DNA from: Pseudomonadota bacterium
GTDB taxonomy: Bacteria > Myxococcota_A > UBA796 > UBA9615
NCBI GenBank assembly: GCA_024229515.1
Contig: JAAESI010000121.1
Location: 1 to 41,353, forward strand
Length of the DNA: 41,353 nt
Direction of reading: 5' to 3'
A program made the position numbers and the translations under genes. The notes under the pieces are model-generated. The model saw nothing but the letters and a program-made list of their open reading frames with translations, searched no databases and was not told where the DNA came from. Positions 22,821 through 30,285 of this stretch are shown in pieces (position 1 is the stretch's first letter; each line of letters starts with the position of its first letter).

Positions 22821-24041
22821 TTGATCGACGGGGTGACCAACCCAGCCGCGGAACGCGTGCTTGTCATCGAACACGACGTCGCCGACGCGCGGCTCGTCGT
22901 TGCGGCCCTGTCCGAGGTCGCCCCCTTCGACTTCGAGATCGACTTCGCCACCAACATCACCGACGCCGAAGCGCTGCTGACCGAGCACGCCTTCGAGATC
23001 GTGCTGCTCGACATCTGCCTGCCGGACCTCCCCTGGCAGGAGGCGGTCGACCGCATCGCCGCGCTCGGGAAGCACTCGGTCATCATGATCGCCCCCGTGA
23101 ACCAGGAGAACCTGGGTCTGCAGGCGGTACAGCACGGGGCCCACGACTACGTGCTGAAGGGGAGCCTGCGGAAGGCGGAGCTGGGGCGGTCGATCCGGTA
23201 CGCGCTGGAGCGGCAGCAGATCCTCAGTGAGTCTGACTCGCGCGAAGAGCGGCTCAAGGCAGCGGTCGAGGCCCAGAAGATGTGGGTCGTCGGGCGGCTC
23301 GCCGCGACGGTCGCGCACGAGTTCAACAACCTGCTGACCGGGTTGATCGGAGACGCGGAGCTTCTGCGTCGCGGCGTCGCGGACCACGAGCCGTACTCCA
23401 CGTACGCGGAGTCTCTTTCGGAGGGCCTCGCCCACGCCGCGCTCCTGACCCACCAGCTGGTCGCGTTCAGCCGCAAAGGCATGACGGGGCCGCAGGTCAT
23501 GGACATGGACCGCATGGTCGACGGCCTGCTTCCGGTGCTCCAGGGACTGCTCGGTCCCGAGGTGAAGTTCGACGTCGCCCGCCTCGAAGAGGAGGAGATC
23601 ACCACCCGGTTCCGGATCGAGCTGCCGCCCAACCGGGTGACGGGTCCGTCGGGGGACTTCGGAGTCCAGGGGGACATCTTCGCCAAGGTGCTCGTGGTCG
23701 AGGATGAGGAGGTGGTGCGCCGCCTGCTCAAGCGGGTTCTGACCGAGTCGGGCTACGACGTGACTTGCGCCGGCGACGGAGCCGAAGCGTTGGCCGCCGC
23801 CCAGGGGATGGACCGCATCGACCTGCTCGTCACCGACGTGGTGATGCCGCACATGAACGGACGCGATCTGAACGACGAGCTGCGCACCCGGCACCCCGAC
23901 ATGAAGACGCTGTTCATGTCGGGCTACGACGGGGAGCTGGTCGCCCCCGACGGTGAGCTCGTCGAGGGGAAGAACTTCCTCCCGAAGCCGTTCCGTCTGC
24001 AGGACATGCTCAAGATGGTTCGATTGACGCTCCGCGATTGA
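22821..24041 (+). CDS. REC-DHp-REC protein: hybrid histidine kinase lacking its ATPase domain
   Basis: In this 406-residue cytoplasmic signalling protein, residues 12-115 are a receiver domain (acid pocket 17-19, phospho-Asp64 in LLDICLP, Lys113). Residues 155-220 are the dimerisation helices with His166 in VAHEFNNLLTG. Residues 290-403 are a second receiver (Asp339 in VTDVVMP, Lys389). Between His-box and second receiver the HATPase_c domain should occupy about 130 residues; only its edges remain (LLPVLQGLLGPEVKFDV, then TTRFRIELPP). N, G1, F and G2 boxes are absent, so it cannot bind ATP or autophosphorylate. It may act as a phosphotransfer protein. TTG start with GGGAGG upstream. Confidence 0.85.
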   Translation: MIDGVTNPAAERVLVIEHDVADARLVVAALSEVAPFDFEIDFATNITDAEALLTEHAFEIVLLDICLPDLPWQEAVDRIAALGKHSVIMIAPVNQENLGLQAVQHGAHDYVLKGSLRKAELGRSIRYALERQQILSESDSREERLKAAVEAQKMWVVGRLAATVAHEFNNLLTGLIGDAELLRRGVADHEPYSTYAESLSEGLAHAALLTHQLVAFSRKGMTGPQVMDMDRMVDGLLPVLQGLLGPEVKFDVARLEEEEITTRFRIELPPNRVTGPSGDFGVQGDIFAKVLVVEDEEVVRRLLKRVLTESGYDVTCAGDGAEALAAAQGMDRIDLLVTDVVMPHMNGRDLNDELRTRHPDMKTLFMSGYDGELVAPDGELVEGKNFLPKPFRLQDMLKMVRLTLRD

Positions 24042-24063
24042 TCGTTATAGTCCCCGGCCTGTC

Positions 24064-24151
24064 GGTGAGCTGGCCGAGTGGTCGAAGGCGCTTGACTCGA
24101 AATCAAGTGAGGGGCAACTCTCCCGGGGTTCGAATCCCTGGCTCACCGCCA
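24064..24151 (+). tRNA. tRNA-Ser (anticodon CGA)
   Basis: Acceptor stem GGTGAGC/GCTCACC, anticodon arm CTTGA-CTCGAAA-TCAAG with anticodon CGA reading UCG, a long class II variable arm (GAGGGGCAACTCTC) and a T arm with TTCGAAT. G and the CCA end are encoded at 24148-24151. The long variable arm confirms serine. It is followed 31 nt later by the SRP RNA gene, as in many proteobacteria. Confidence 0.96.
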
Positions 24152-24182
24152 ACTCTTTGAATCGAAGCGGGCCCCTCGGGTC

Positions 24183-24296
24183 CAGCAGTGACGGCCGGGC
24201 CCCGGTCAGCCGGTAGCGGTGAACTCCGCCAGGCCCGGAAGGGAGCAACGGTAGCCGTGATCCCGGGGTGGTCGGGTCGTCCGGTCGTCACTGCTG
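24183..24296 (+). ncRNA. ffs: Signal recognition particle RNA, small bacterial (4.5S) type
   Basis: The apical domain IV core is unmistakable: AACTCCGCCAGGCCCGGAAG followed by GGAGCAACGG, with the GGAA tetraloop and the asymmetric A-rich loop bound by Ffh. The ends CAGCAGTGACG (24183) and CGTCACTGCTG (24286-24296) pair perfectly, defining a hairpin of about 114 nt. There is no Alu domain. It lies between tRNA-Ser and dnaX. Exact transcript ends are inferred from the stem. Confidence 0.93.
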
Positions 24297-24392
24297 TCCC
24301 CGGGGGGCCCCGTTTCGTTAAGAGGAGCACGCGAGGAACAGCGCGGGACCTCGTGGACCCAGCCCGCGCATCTCGGCGTCGCGACTTCTCGC

Positions 24393-24407
24393 CGTACTTC
24401 CAGTACG
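24393..24407. repeat. Hairpin/REP-like element between SRP RNA and dnaX
   Basis: CGTACT-TCC-AGTACG forms a perfect 6-bp stem, and the flanks (GCGACTTCTCG upstream, CTCGTCGC downstream) extend the pairing imperfectly. It sits in the non-coding 198 bases between the SRP RNA and dnaX, which otherwise show only GC-rich sequence with no gene. It might be a processing or terminator structure of the SRP transcript, or a dispersed repeat. Confidence 0.3.
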
Positions 24408-24478
24408 CCTCGTCGCCTCTCCTTGAGCTCCGCCGGCTGGGCCTCACGATCTCCGCTCGCTCTTCCCCACGCGCTCCT

Positions 24479-24485
24479 CTAGGCT
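24479..24485 (+). promoter_or_regulatory. Putative -10 element of dnaX, leaderless start
   Basis: CTAGGCT ends 9 nt before ATG 24495 and no ribosome site fits in between. The identical heptamer stands 8 nt before the start at 40296. A -35 box is not clear. Confidence 0.4.
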
Positions 24486-24494
24486 CCCCGCCTC

Positions 24495-26846
24495 ATGACT
24501 CACCAGGCCATCGCCCGGAAGTGGCGCCCCCGAATCTTCGAAGAGATCTCGGGTCAAACGCACGTCACCAAGACCCTTCAGAACGCCATTCGGCTCGGCC
24601 GGATCCACCACGCGTTCCTGATGACCGGCGCCCGCGGTGTCGGGAAGACCTCGGCCGCGAGGATCCTCGCGCGCGCGTTGAACTGCGAGAAGGGACCGGC
24701 GCCGAACCCGTGCAACGAGTGCAGCGCGTGCACCCAGATGCTCGCGGGCACGTTCTCCGATCTCATCGAGATCGACGCGGCGTCGCACAACAGCGTCGAC
24801 GACATCCGCGATCTGGTGGAGAAGGTCCGCTACACGCCGCAGTCGGGCCGCTACAAGGTCTACATCATCGATGAGGTTCACATGGTCTCCAAGCAGGGCT
24901 TCAACGCCCTGCTAAAGACCCTGGAGGAGCCTCCCGGTCACGTGATCTTCGTGCTCGCCACGACCGACCCCCAGCAGCTCCTGGACACCGTGATCAGCCG
25001 CTGCCAGCGGTTCGATTTCAAGATGATCGCCGTCCGCGTCATCTTCGACCGCCTCAAGCAGGTCAGCGAAGCCGAAGGGGTGACCGTCCCCGACAGCTCG
25101 CTGATGACCATCGCGCGCGAGGGCGCGGGTTCCATGCGGGACGCGCAGAGCCTGCTGGACCAGGTCCTGTCCTTCAGCAGCGGCTCGGTCTCCGAAGAGG
25201 AGGTCGCGGAGATCCTCGGCTTCATCGACCGGTCGATCCTGTACGACGTGCTGCAGTTCGCCCTCGAGGGCGACGCCGGCAGCGCGCTGGAGCAGCTCAG
25301 CAAGGTCGCCACCTTCGGCTACGACGTGCGCAGCTTCGGCAACCACCTGCTGGAGGCCGTCCGCAACGTCGCCATGGTCCGCCAGGTGCGCGACGGCGCC
25401 CGCTTGTTGGACCTGCCCGACGGCGAGGTAACCCGCCTCAGCCAGATGGCCCAGGGACGAGACCCCGACCGCCTGCACCGCCAGTTCGACGTGCTCGCCG
25501 AAGCGGTCGACGCCATCACCCGGTCGGAGCAGCCGATGCTCTTGCTGGAGATGGCCGTCGCCAAGATGGCCGCTGTCCGCGACTTCGCCCCCGTGCAGTC
25601 CCTGGTGGATCGGCTCGAAGCGCTGGAGCGGAAGCTCCGCAAGGGCGGCTTCACGGCCACGCCTTCGGCCTCGGCCCCGTCGGCCTCGGCGGCGCCCCCC
25701 AAGGAGCGATTCGTACCGCCCCCGCTGCCCAAGAAGCGCGAGCGCACCCCTCCGCCCCCCAAGCCGACGCCGAAGCCGGTGCAGGCCGCACCCCCGCCGC
25801 CCAAGCCGGCACCGGTCGCGAAGCCCGAGCCGACCCCGGCCCCGCCGGTCCAGGCCGCGCCTGCGCCGACGCCGAAGCCGACCCCGCCGCCGGCCCCCGC
25901 CGGACCTGCCCTCGCCGGCGACGACTTCGCCGGTCCGCCCCCGATGTGGGACGACGAGCCGGGCGACTCGGCCCCCGCGGTCGAGGCCGCGCCGCCCCCG
26001 CCGCCCAAGCCGGTCGCTCCGCCCAAGCCGGTGGAGCCCGTGGCCCCCGCCCAGGCTGCCGGGGGAGCCGTGCTCGGCCAGCTGCTGAACTACAAGCGAG
26101 GTGGCGCCCCGGCGGCCCGAACCACCCGTTCCGCGACCGCGACCGCCACGGCTGAACCGGCCGTGCCCGCCCCCGCGCCGAAGCCGTCCCCGGCGGCCGA
26201 GCCGGTGCCGCGCCCGGTGACGACCCAGGACCCGCCCGAGTCGGCGCCCCCCAGGGCCGCGGCGCCCCCGCCGAAGGCCTCGAAGCCGACGCCCCCGCCG
26301 CCGGCCGCCGCAGCCCCCCCGGCCCGCAAGCCGGCTCGCCCCCGTCACGCGCGCTCCGCCGACAAGGGGCCCGAGCCCGAGTTCGACGAGAGCCGCGCCG
26401 ATCCCGCGGGCTCCGAACGGTGCGACGCCACCCGCTGGCGCCGGTTCGTGCGCAGCCTCGCCGACCGCACCGACCTGGGACCCTCCACCGCGGCGTTCGC
26501 GCGCTCCGGCTTCCTCGGCGCCGACGGAGCGACGATCTCCATCGGCTTCGGCACGGAGATCGCGGTCCGCCAGATGGAGTCGCTGGCGAACACGCCCGGC
26601 CTGATGGAGACGGTGCGGGCCGAGTTCGGCGAGGACACGCAGTTGGCGTGGTCGCTGGACGTCGAGGACCGACGCGGCCGCAGCCTGCAGGATGAGCTGC
26701 TGCTCCTGAAGCGCAACAAGGAAGCCGAAGTGGACGCCGCCAGCCGCAACGATTCGGCCGTGCAGCGCGTGCTCAGCCTCTTCCCGGGCTCGGAGATCGC
26801 CGAAGTGACCCTGCCCGACAACCTGGAGTTCGACGATGTCCGATGA
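24495..26846 (+). CDS. dnaX: DNA polymerase III subunit tau/gamma
   Basis: This 783-residue protein is the clamp-loader ATPase that opens the beta clamp and ties polymerases to the helicase. Visible features are Walker A GARGVGKT (45-52), the zinc module Cys64, 73, 76, 79 (NCEKG..CNECSAC), Walker B IIDEVHM (125-130), sensor ATTDP and the SRC motif ISRCQRFDF. Residues about 385-625 are a Pro/Ala/Lys-rich linker, much longer than usual, then a C-terminal domain for polymerase binding. I see no A-rich slippery site, so a short gamma form by frameshift is not supported. It overlaps the next gene by 11 nt. Confidence 0.96.
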   Translation: MTHQAIARKWRPRIFEEISGQTHVTKTLQNAIRLGRIHHAFLMTGARGVGKTSAARILARALNCEKGPAPNPCNECSACTQMLAGTFSDLIEIDAASHNSVDDIRDLVEKVRYTPQSGRYKVYIIDEVHMVSKQGFNALLKTLEEPPGHVIFVLATTDPQQLLDTVISRCQRFDFKMIAVRVIFDRLKQVSEAEGVTVPDSSLMTIAREGAGSMRDAQSLLDQVLSFSSGSVSEEEVAEILGFIDRSILYDVLQFALEGDAGSALEQLSKVATFGYDVRSFGNHLLEAVRNVAMVRQVRDGARLLDLPDGEVTRLSQMAQGRDPDRLHRQFDVLAEAVDAITRSEQPMLLLEMAVAKMAAVRDFAPVQSLVDRLEALERKLRKGGFTATPSASAPSASAAPPKERFVPPPLPKKRERTPPPPKPTPKPVQAAPPPPKPAPVAKPEPTPAPPVQAAPAPTPKPTPPPAPAGPALAGDDFAGPPPMWDDEPGDSAPAVEAAPPPPPKPVAPPKPVEPVAPAQAAGGAVLGQLLNYKRGGAPAARTTRSATATATAEPAVPAPAPKPSPAAEPVPRPVTTQDPPESAPPRAAAPPPKASKPTPPPPAAAAPPARKPARPRHARSADKGPEPEFDESRADPAGSERCDATRWRRFVRSLADRTDLGPSTAAFARSGFLGADGATISIGFGTEIAVRQMESLANTPGLMETVRAEFGEDTQLAWSLDVEDRRGRSLQDELLLLKRNKEAEVDAASRNDSAVQRVLSLFPGSEIAEVTLPDNLEFDDVR

Positions 26847-27204
26847 CAAATCCGGAGGCCCTCCGGGCTTCGACATGAACGCCCTGCTGGGTCAGGTGAT
26901 GGAGCAGGCCAAGACGGTCCAGGACCGGGTCAGCCAGACCACCGAGAAGGTCAAGACGATGACCGCCGAGGGGAGCGCCGGCGGCGGGCTCGTCAAGGTG
27001 ACGGCCACCGGCGACGGCAAGATCAAGACGATCCGCATCGACAAGGTCTGCCTCACCGACAACGACACCGAGATGCTCGAAGACCTGCTCGTGGCCGGCT
27101 GCAACGACGCGCTCCGTCGCGCCGGGGAGCTGGTCGGCAAGGAGATGTCGTCGGTGACCGGGGGCATGAACCTCGGCGACCTGCTGGGCTCCTTCGGCAA
27201 GTGA
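26836..27204 (+). CDS. ybaB: YbaB/EbfC family nucleoid-associated protein
   Basis: This 122-residue protein has the family pattern: MNALLGQVMEQAKTVQDRV helix, then GGGLVKVTATGDGKIKTIRID and a helix DTEMLEDLLVAGCNDALRRA. Dimers bind DNA and shape the nucleoid. It lies between dnaX and recR with overlaps on both sides (11 nt and 4 nt), the classic dnaX-ybaB-recR order. Confidence 0.95.
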   Translation: MSDDKSGGPPGFDMNALLGQVMEQAKTVQDRVSQTTEKVKTMTAEGSAGGGLVKVTATGDGKIKTIRIDKVCLTDNDTEMLEDLLVAGCNDALRRAGELVGKEMSSVTGGMNLGDLLGSFGK

Positions 27205-27797
27205 GCGACTCGGCGCCGGACCCGCTCGAGGCGCTCGTCCACCACCTCAGCCGGCTGCCCGGAATCGGCAGCAAGACGGCCACGCGGCTGGCGTATCACA
27301 TCGTTCGCACCGACGGCCTCGCGGGGGATCTGAGCGACTCGCTCGCCGCCGTGCGCGAGGGCGTGGGGCGTTGCTCGATCTGCTTCAACGTCGCCTCGTC
27401 CGACCCCTGCCCCATCTGCGCCGACCCCAAGCGGGGCGACGACATCGTGTGCGTCGTGGAGCGCACCCCCGACCTGCAGGCGATCGACCGCGCGGGCGCC
27501 TTCCGGGGCCGCTTTCACGTGCTCGAAGGCACGCTGTCTCCGCTGGACGGGATCGGCCCCGACGACCTCCGCATCAAGGAGCTGATCGCGCGCGTCGCGG
27601 GGGGGCTGGACGAGGTCATCCTCGCGACCAACCCGACCGTCGAAGGCGACGCCACGTCGCTGTACCTGGCCCGGCTGCTCAAGCCGTTGGGCGTCAAGGT
27701 GACCCGCATCGCCCGGGGCGTCAGCGTCGGCGCGGAGTTGGAATACACCGACGCCTCCACGATCAGCCGCGCGCTGCAGGAGCGCCGCGAGATCTAG
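27201..27797 (+). CDS. recR: Recombination mediator RecR
   Basis: This 198-residue protein has a helix-hairpin-helix LSRLPGIGSKTATRLAYHI, the zinc finger CSICFNVASSDPCPIC and a Toprim domain (VCVVERTPDLQAIDR...VILATNPTVEGDATSLYLAR). With RecF/RecO it loads RecA at gaps. The GTG start overlaps the ybaB stop. The stop codon directly abuts the stop of the convergent lipoprotein gene. Confidence 0.96.
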   Translation: MSDSAPDPLEALVHHLSRLPGIGSKTATRLAYHIVRTDGLAGDLSDSLAAVREGVGRCSICFNVASSDPCPICADPKRGDDIVCVVERTPDLQAIDRAGAFRGRFHVLEGTLSPLDGIGPDDLRIKELIARVAGGLDEVILATNPTVEGDATSLYLARLLKPLGVKVTRIARGVSVGAELEYTDASTISRALQERREI

Positions 27798-30233
27798 CTA
27801 CTCGGTGATCTCGATGTCGTCGATGAGCCCGTACCAGCCGTCGTAGTTCCAGCCTCCGACCGAGAACGCCAACGACTCGTTGCCCGGGTTCACCGTCACC
27901 GGCGCCGTGATCGTGACCGAGGCATCCTGCCAGCCGGTCTGCTTCGCGGGCCCGACGTCGGTCAGCAGGGGGCAGACCTCGTCCCAGGTGACCGCCCAAT
28001 GCTCCGTGTTGCCCTCGTCCGAGTCGACCCGGAGGTTCAGCCAGTTGGGGTTGCTGCCGGTGCAGGAGCTCCAGTCCTCGGTGACGACCTGCCACTTGAA
28101 GGTGACCGTGACATCCGACCCCGCCACGGGGCAGAACTCGTGCTCCCACTCGTGGTAGTTGCTGCCCGTCGCCTCGATGAACGACCACCCCATCTGGGTG
28201 CCCTCCGGGGCCGTGGTGCCGCTGTAGCCGGGAAGGCTGAGGTTGGTCTGGAAGCTGGACTGGCCGGTGTCCGTCCAGTCGGCGGCGCCGGACTCGAAGC
28301 CGCCGTTGGTGAACTCGCCGGCCCCCAGGTACATCGTGCCGTCGCCCTGGGCGGTGGGGAACGCGGGGCTGACCGCGTCGTCGGGGACGTTGGGCGCCGC
28401 CATCACCGCGAACGCGGCGCCCGTGGTCGTGCGGTTGAGCATGTTGGTCCAGAACGCCGTGGTGCGCGTTTGCGCGTACGAGCTGAACACGTAGTCGGTG
28501 TAGCCGTAGTAGTAGCCCGCTCCGGCCGCCAGGTAGGCCGCGCTCATCGTGTTGTTCCAGGTGGACCGGCAGGCGGAGATCCCGACGATGCTGTTCGGGA
28601 ACGGATCGCCGGCAGCGTGCGCGGTGACCCACGCGGGGGTGTAGGCGAGGACCGGCGGCGCGCCTGTGTCGATGACCAGCCGGCCGGACATCACGTCCGC
28701 GATGTTGGCCATGATGCTGCCGACCGTCGCCGCCTCGTTCGTCAGGATCACCACCTGGGACGCGGCGTTGTTCGAGCCCCAGTCGTTCGGCGGGGGCGCC
28801 CCTCCGAAGAACGTGTCGCCGTGGGTCGACGTGATGAAGACGCCCTTGCCGAACTGCGTCAGGAACGCTCCGACGGTCGCGGCCGTGTTCATGACGACGC
28901 CCGGGTTCGTCAGGTTCGGGCAGGCGTGGTTGGAGAAGGTCGTCGCCAGGGTCGGCGTCTCGTCGTTCGGGGCGAAGTCCGTGTTGAACGCCGCAATCGC
29001 GAGCGCGTCGGTGTTGCCCGTGACCGGGAGCGAGGCCCTCGGCTGCGAGCCCGGTGATCGGCCCACGTCGCCCTGGCTGGTGACCGTCCAGCCCCGGCTC
29101 GCGCCGACCCCGGTGGAGGGGTAGACGGTCCGCGGGAGGTCCGAGCCGGGCGAGCCGCCGCCCCGGGTGCCGGCGGGGTTGTTGGTCATCACGAAGCCGA
29201 TCCCTTCGGCGATCCACCAGAGCCCGTAGCCGTCGTTTGCGCTCGCCCCGACGCTCGTCACGGCGGACTCCGTCAGGAGGTAGTCGATGGCGGCATCCCG
29301 TGCCGCCGTGGGGTCGATGTCGGGCGCACTCGCCTCGTACACGTCCCGCGCCTCCGCGGCGATCGTCAGCAACGGGGTGACGTCCGACTCGGCGGGCACG
29401 TCCATCACCGTCACGCCAACCGCGGGGGTCGCCCCGGAGGCTGCGTCCGCGACCGCGAAGGCCCGAACCGCGAGCGTCGCCTCGGAGGACTCCGTGACCA
29501 CGAAGCTGCCGGTCCACAGGCCGCCGCCGCTGTCGGTCAGCGGGCCCCAGGATGCGATGAGCGCCCCCGAAGGGTCCGCGGTCCCGACCTCGACCGCATC
29601 CACGGGCGCCGTCGCATCGACCCAGACCTCCGCCACGACTTCTGTCGCGGTCCCCGTGAAGAGGACCGTCTCGTTGAGCACCAGCCCCGAGGTGAACGCC
29701 ACGCCGGAGGTCGAGGAGACCGTGATGGCTGCCTCGCCGACCTCCCCGTCGCCGGTCGTACCGGTGACCGTGATCACGTTGTCACCGGCGTCCAGCGGGA
29801 GATCCGCGATGGTCCAGGTCTGGACCCCGTCCGCCGTGCCGCTGTCCCCCGACGTGCTCGACCACGCGACCGAAACCACGTCCTCGCGCGCGACCCCCTC
29901 AAGCGTGACGACCTCGAGCGCAGTCGCCAGGTCGAAGCCGAAGTTCGGGGCGGTGATCGCGACGATCTCCGCCTCCACCACCACGAGCTCCGCGTCGTCG
30001 GCGTCGTCGTCGTCGTCGTCGTCCGTCGCGTCGTCGTCATCGGTGGCGTCGTCGTCGTCCCCGGCGCATTCGGGCGAACCGGCGCAGCCGTCGTCATCGC
30101 AGTCGAAGTCGCCGTCCTTGTCGTTGTCGGCAAGGTCGGTGCACTCGCCGGTGGCGTCTCCCTCGAACTCGGGGGGGCAGCCGGCGAGGAGCAGGGCAAG
30201 GGCGGTGAACAGGAGGGGGTGCAGGGTCCTCAT
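27798..30233 (-). CDS. Large lipoprotein with a caspase-like (clan CD) domain
   Basis: This 811-residue protein has lipobox LAGC (Cys19), a cysteine/Asp module ECTDLADNDKDGDFDCDDDG typical of myxobacterial surface proteins, a poly-Asp stalk (59-80), Ig-like beta domains (about 85-280), then a domain with GVFITSTHGDTFFGG (His471) and SIVGISACRSTWNNTM (Cys555) followed by AAYLAAGAGYYYGYTDYV. This spacing, each residue after a hydrophobic strand, is that of clan CD cysteine peptidases (gingipain, CHAT, caspase). The C-terminus (about 640-811) is a jelly-roll like carbohydrate-binding modules (FTNGGFESGAADWT, GLIDDIEITE). It may be a surface protease. The start is the ATG at the signal peptide. 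Confidence 0.75.
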   Translation of the reverse strand: MRTLHPLLFTALALLLAGCPPEFEGDATGECTDLADNDKDGDFDCDDDGCAGSPECAGDDDDATDDDDATDDDDDDDADDAELVVVEAEIVAITAPNFGFDLATALEVVTLEGVAREDVVSVAWSSTSGDSGTADGVQTWTIADLPLDAGDNVITVTGTTGDGEVGEAAITVSSTSGVAFTSGLVLNETVLFTGTATEVVAEVWVDATAPVDAVEVGTADPSGALIASWGPLTDSGGGLWTGSFVVTESSEATLAVRAFAVADAASGATPAVGVTVMDVPAESDVTPLLTIAAEARDVYEASAPDIDPTAARDAAIDYLLTESAVTSVGASANDGYGLWWIAEGIGFVMTNNPAGTRGGGSPGSDLPRTVYPSTGVGASRGWTVTSQGDVGRSPGSQPRASLPVTGNTDALAIAAFNTDFAPNDETPTLATTFSNHACPNLTNPGVVMNTAATVGAFLTQFGKGVFITSTHGDTFFGGAPPPNDWGSNNAASQVVILTNEAATVGSIMANIADVMSGRLVIDTGAPPVLAYTPAWVTAHAAGDPFPNSIVGISACRSTWNNTMSAAYLAAGAGYYYGYTDYVFSSYAQTRTTAFWTNMLNRTTTGAAFAVMAAPNVPDDAVSPAFPTAQGDGTMYLGAGEFTNGGFESGAADWTDTGQSSFQTNLSLPGYSGTTAPEGTQMGWSFIEATGSNYHEWEHEFCPVAGSDVTVTFKWQVVTEDWSSCTGSNPNWLNLRVDSDEGNTEHWAVTWDEVCPLLTDVGPAKQTGWQDASVTITAPVTVNPGNESLAFSVGGWNYDGWYGLIDDIEITE

Positions 30234-30240
30234 GATCCGA

Positions 30241-30247
30241 ACGCTAC
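30241..30247 (-). promoter_or_regulatory. Putative -10 element of the caspase-like lipoprotein gene
   Basis: On the minus strand GTAGCGT ends 7 nt before ATG 30233, again with no good ribosome site in between. It overlaps the divergent proS promoter region, so the two transcripts start about 40 bp apart. Confidence 0.35.
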
Positions 30248-30248
30248 C

Positions 30249-30277
30249 TTGACCCACGAGGCGAGGAAGCCTAGGAA
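30249..30277 (+). promoter_or_regulatory. Putative proS promoter
   Basis: TTGACC (30249-30254) and TAGGAA (30272-30277) are separated by 17 nt, a good sigma-70-type promoter. The -10 ends 8 nt before ATG 30286, which predicts a leaderless or nearly leaderless mRNA. This is the best-supported promoter of this type in the window. Confidence 0.55.
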
Positions 30278-30285
30278 CCCACCCC

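Noticed and set aside
24103..24447. A minus-strand frame of 114 codons across tRNA-Ser and SRP RNA
   Set aside because: It covers two RNA genes and has no family match.
24495..26846. Programmed frameshift making a gamma form of DnaX
   Set aside because: No A-rich slippery heptamer was found near the end of the ATPase domains.
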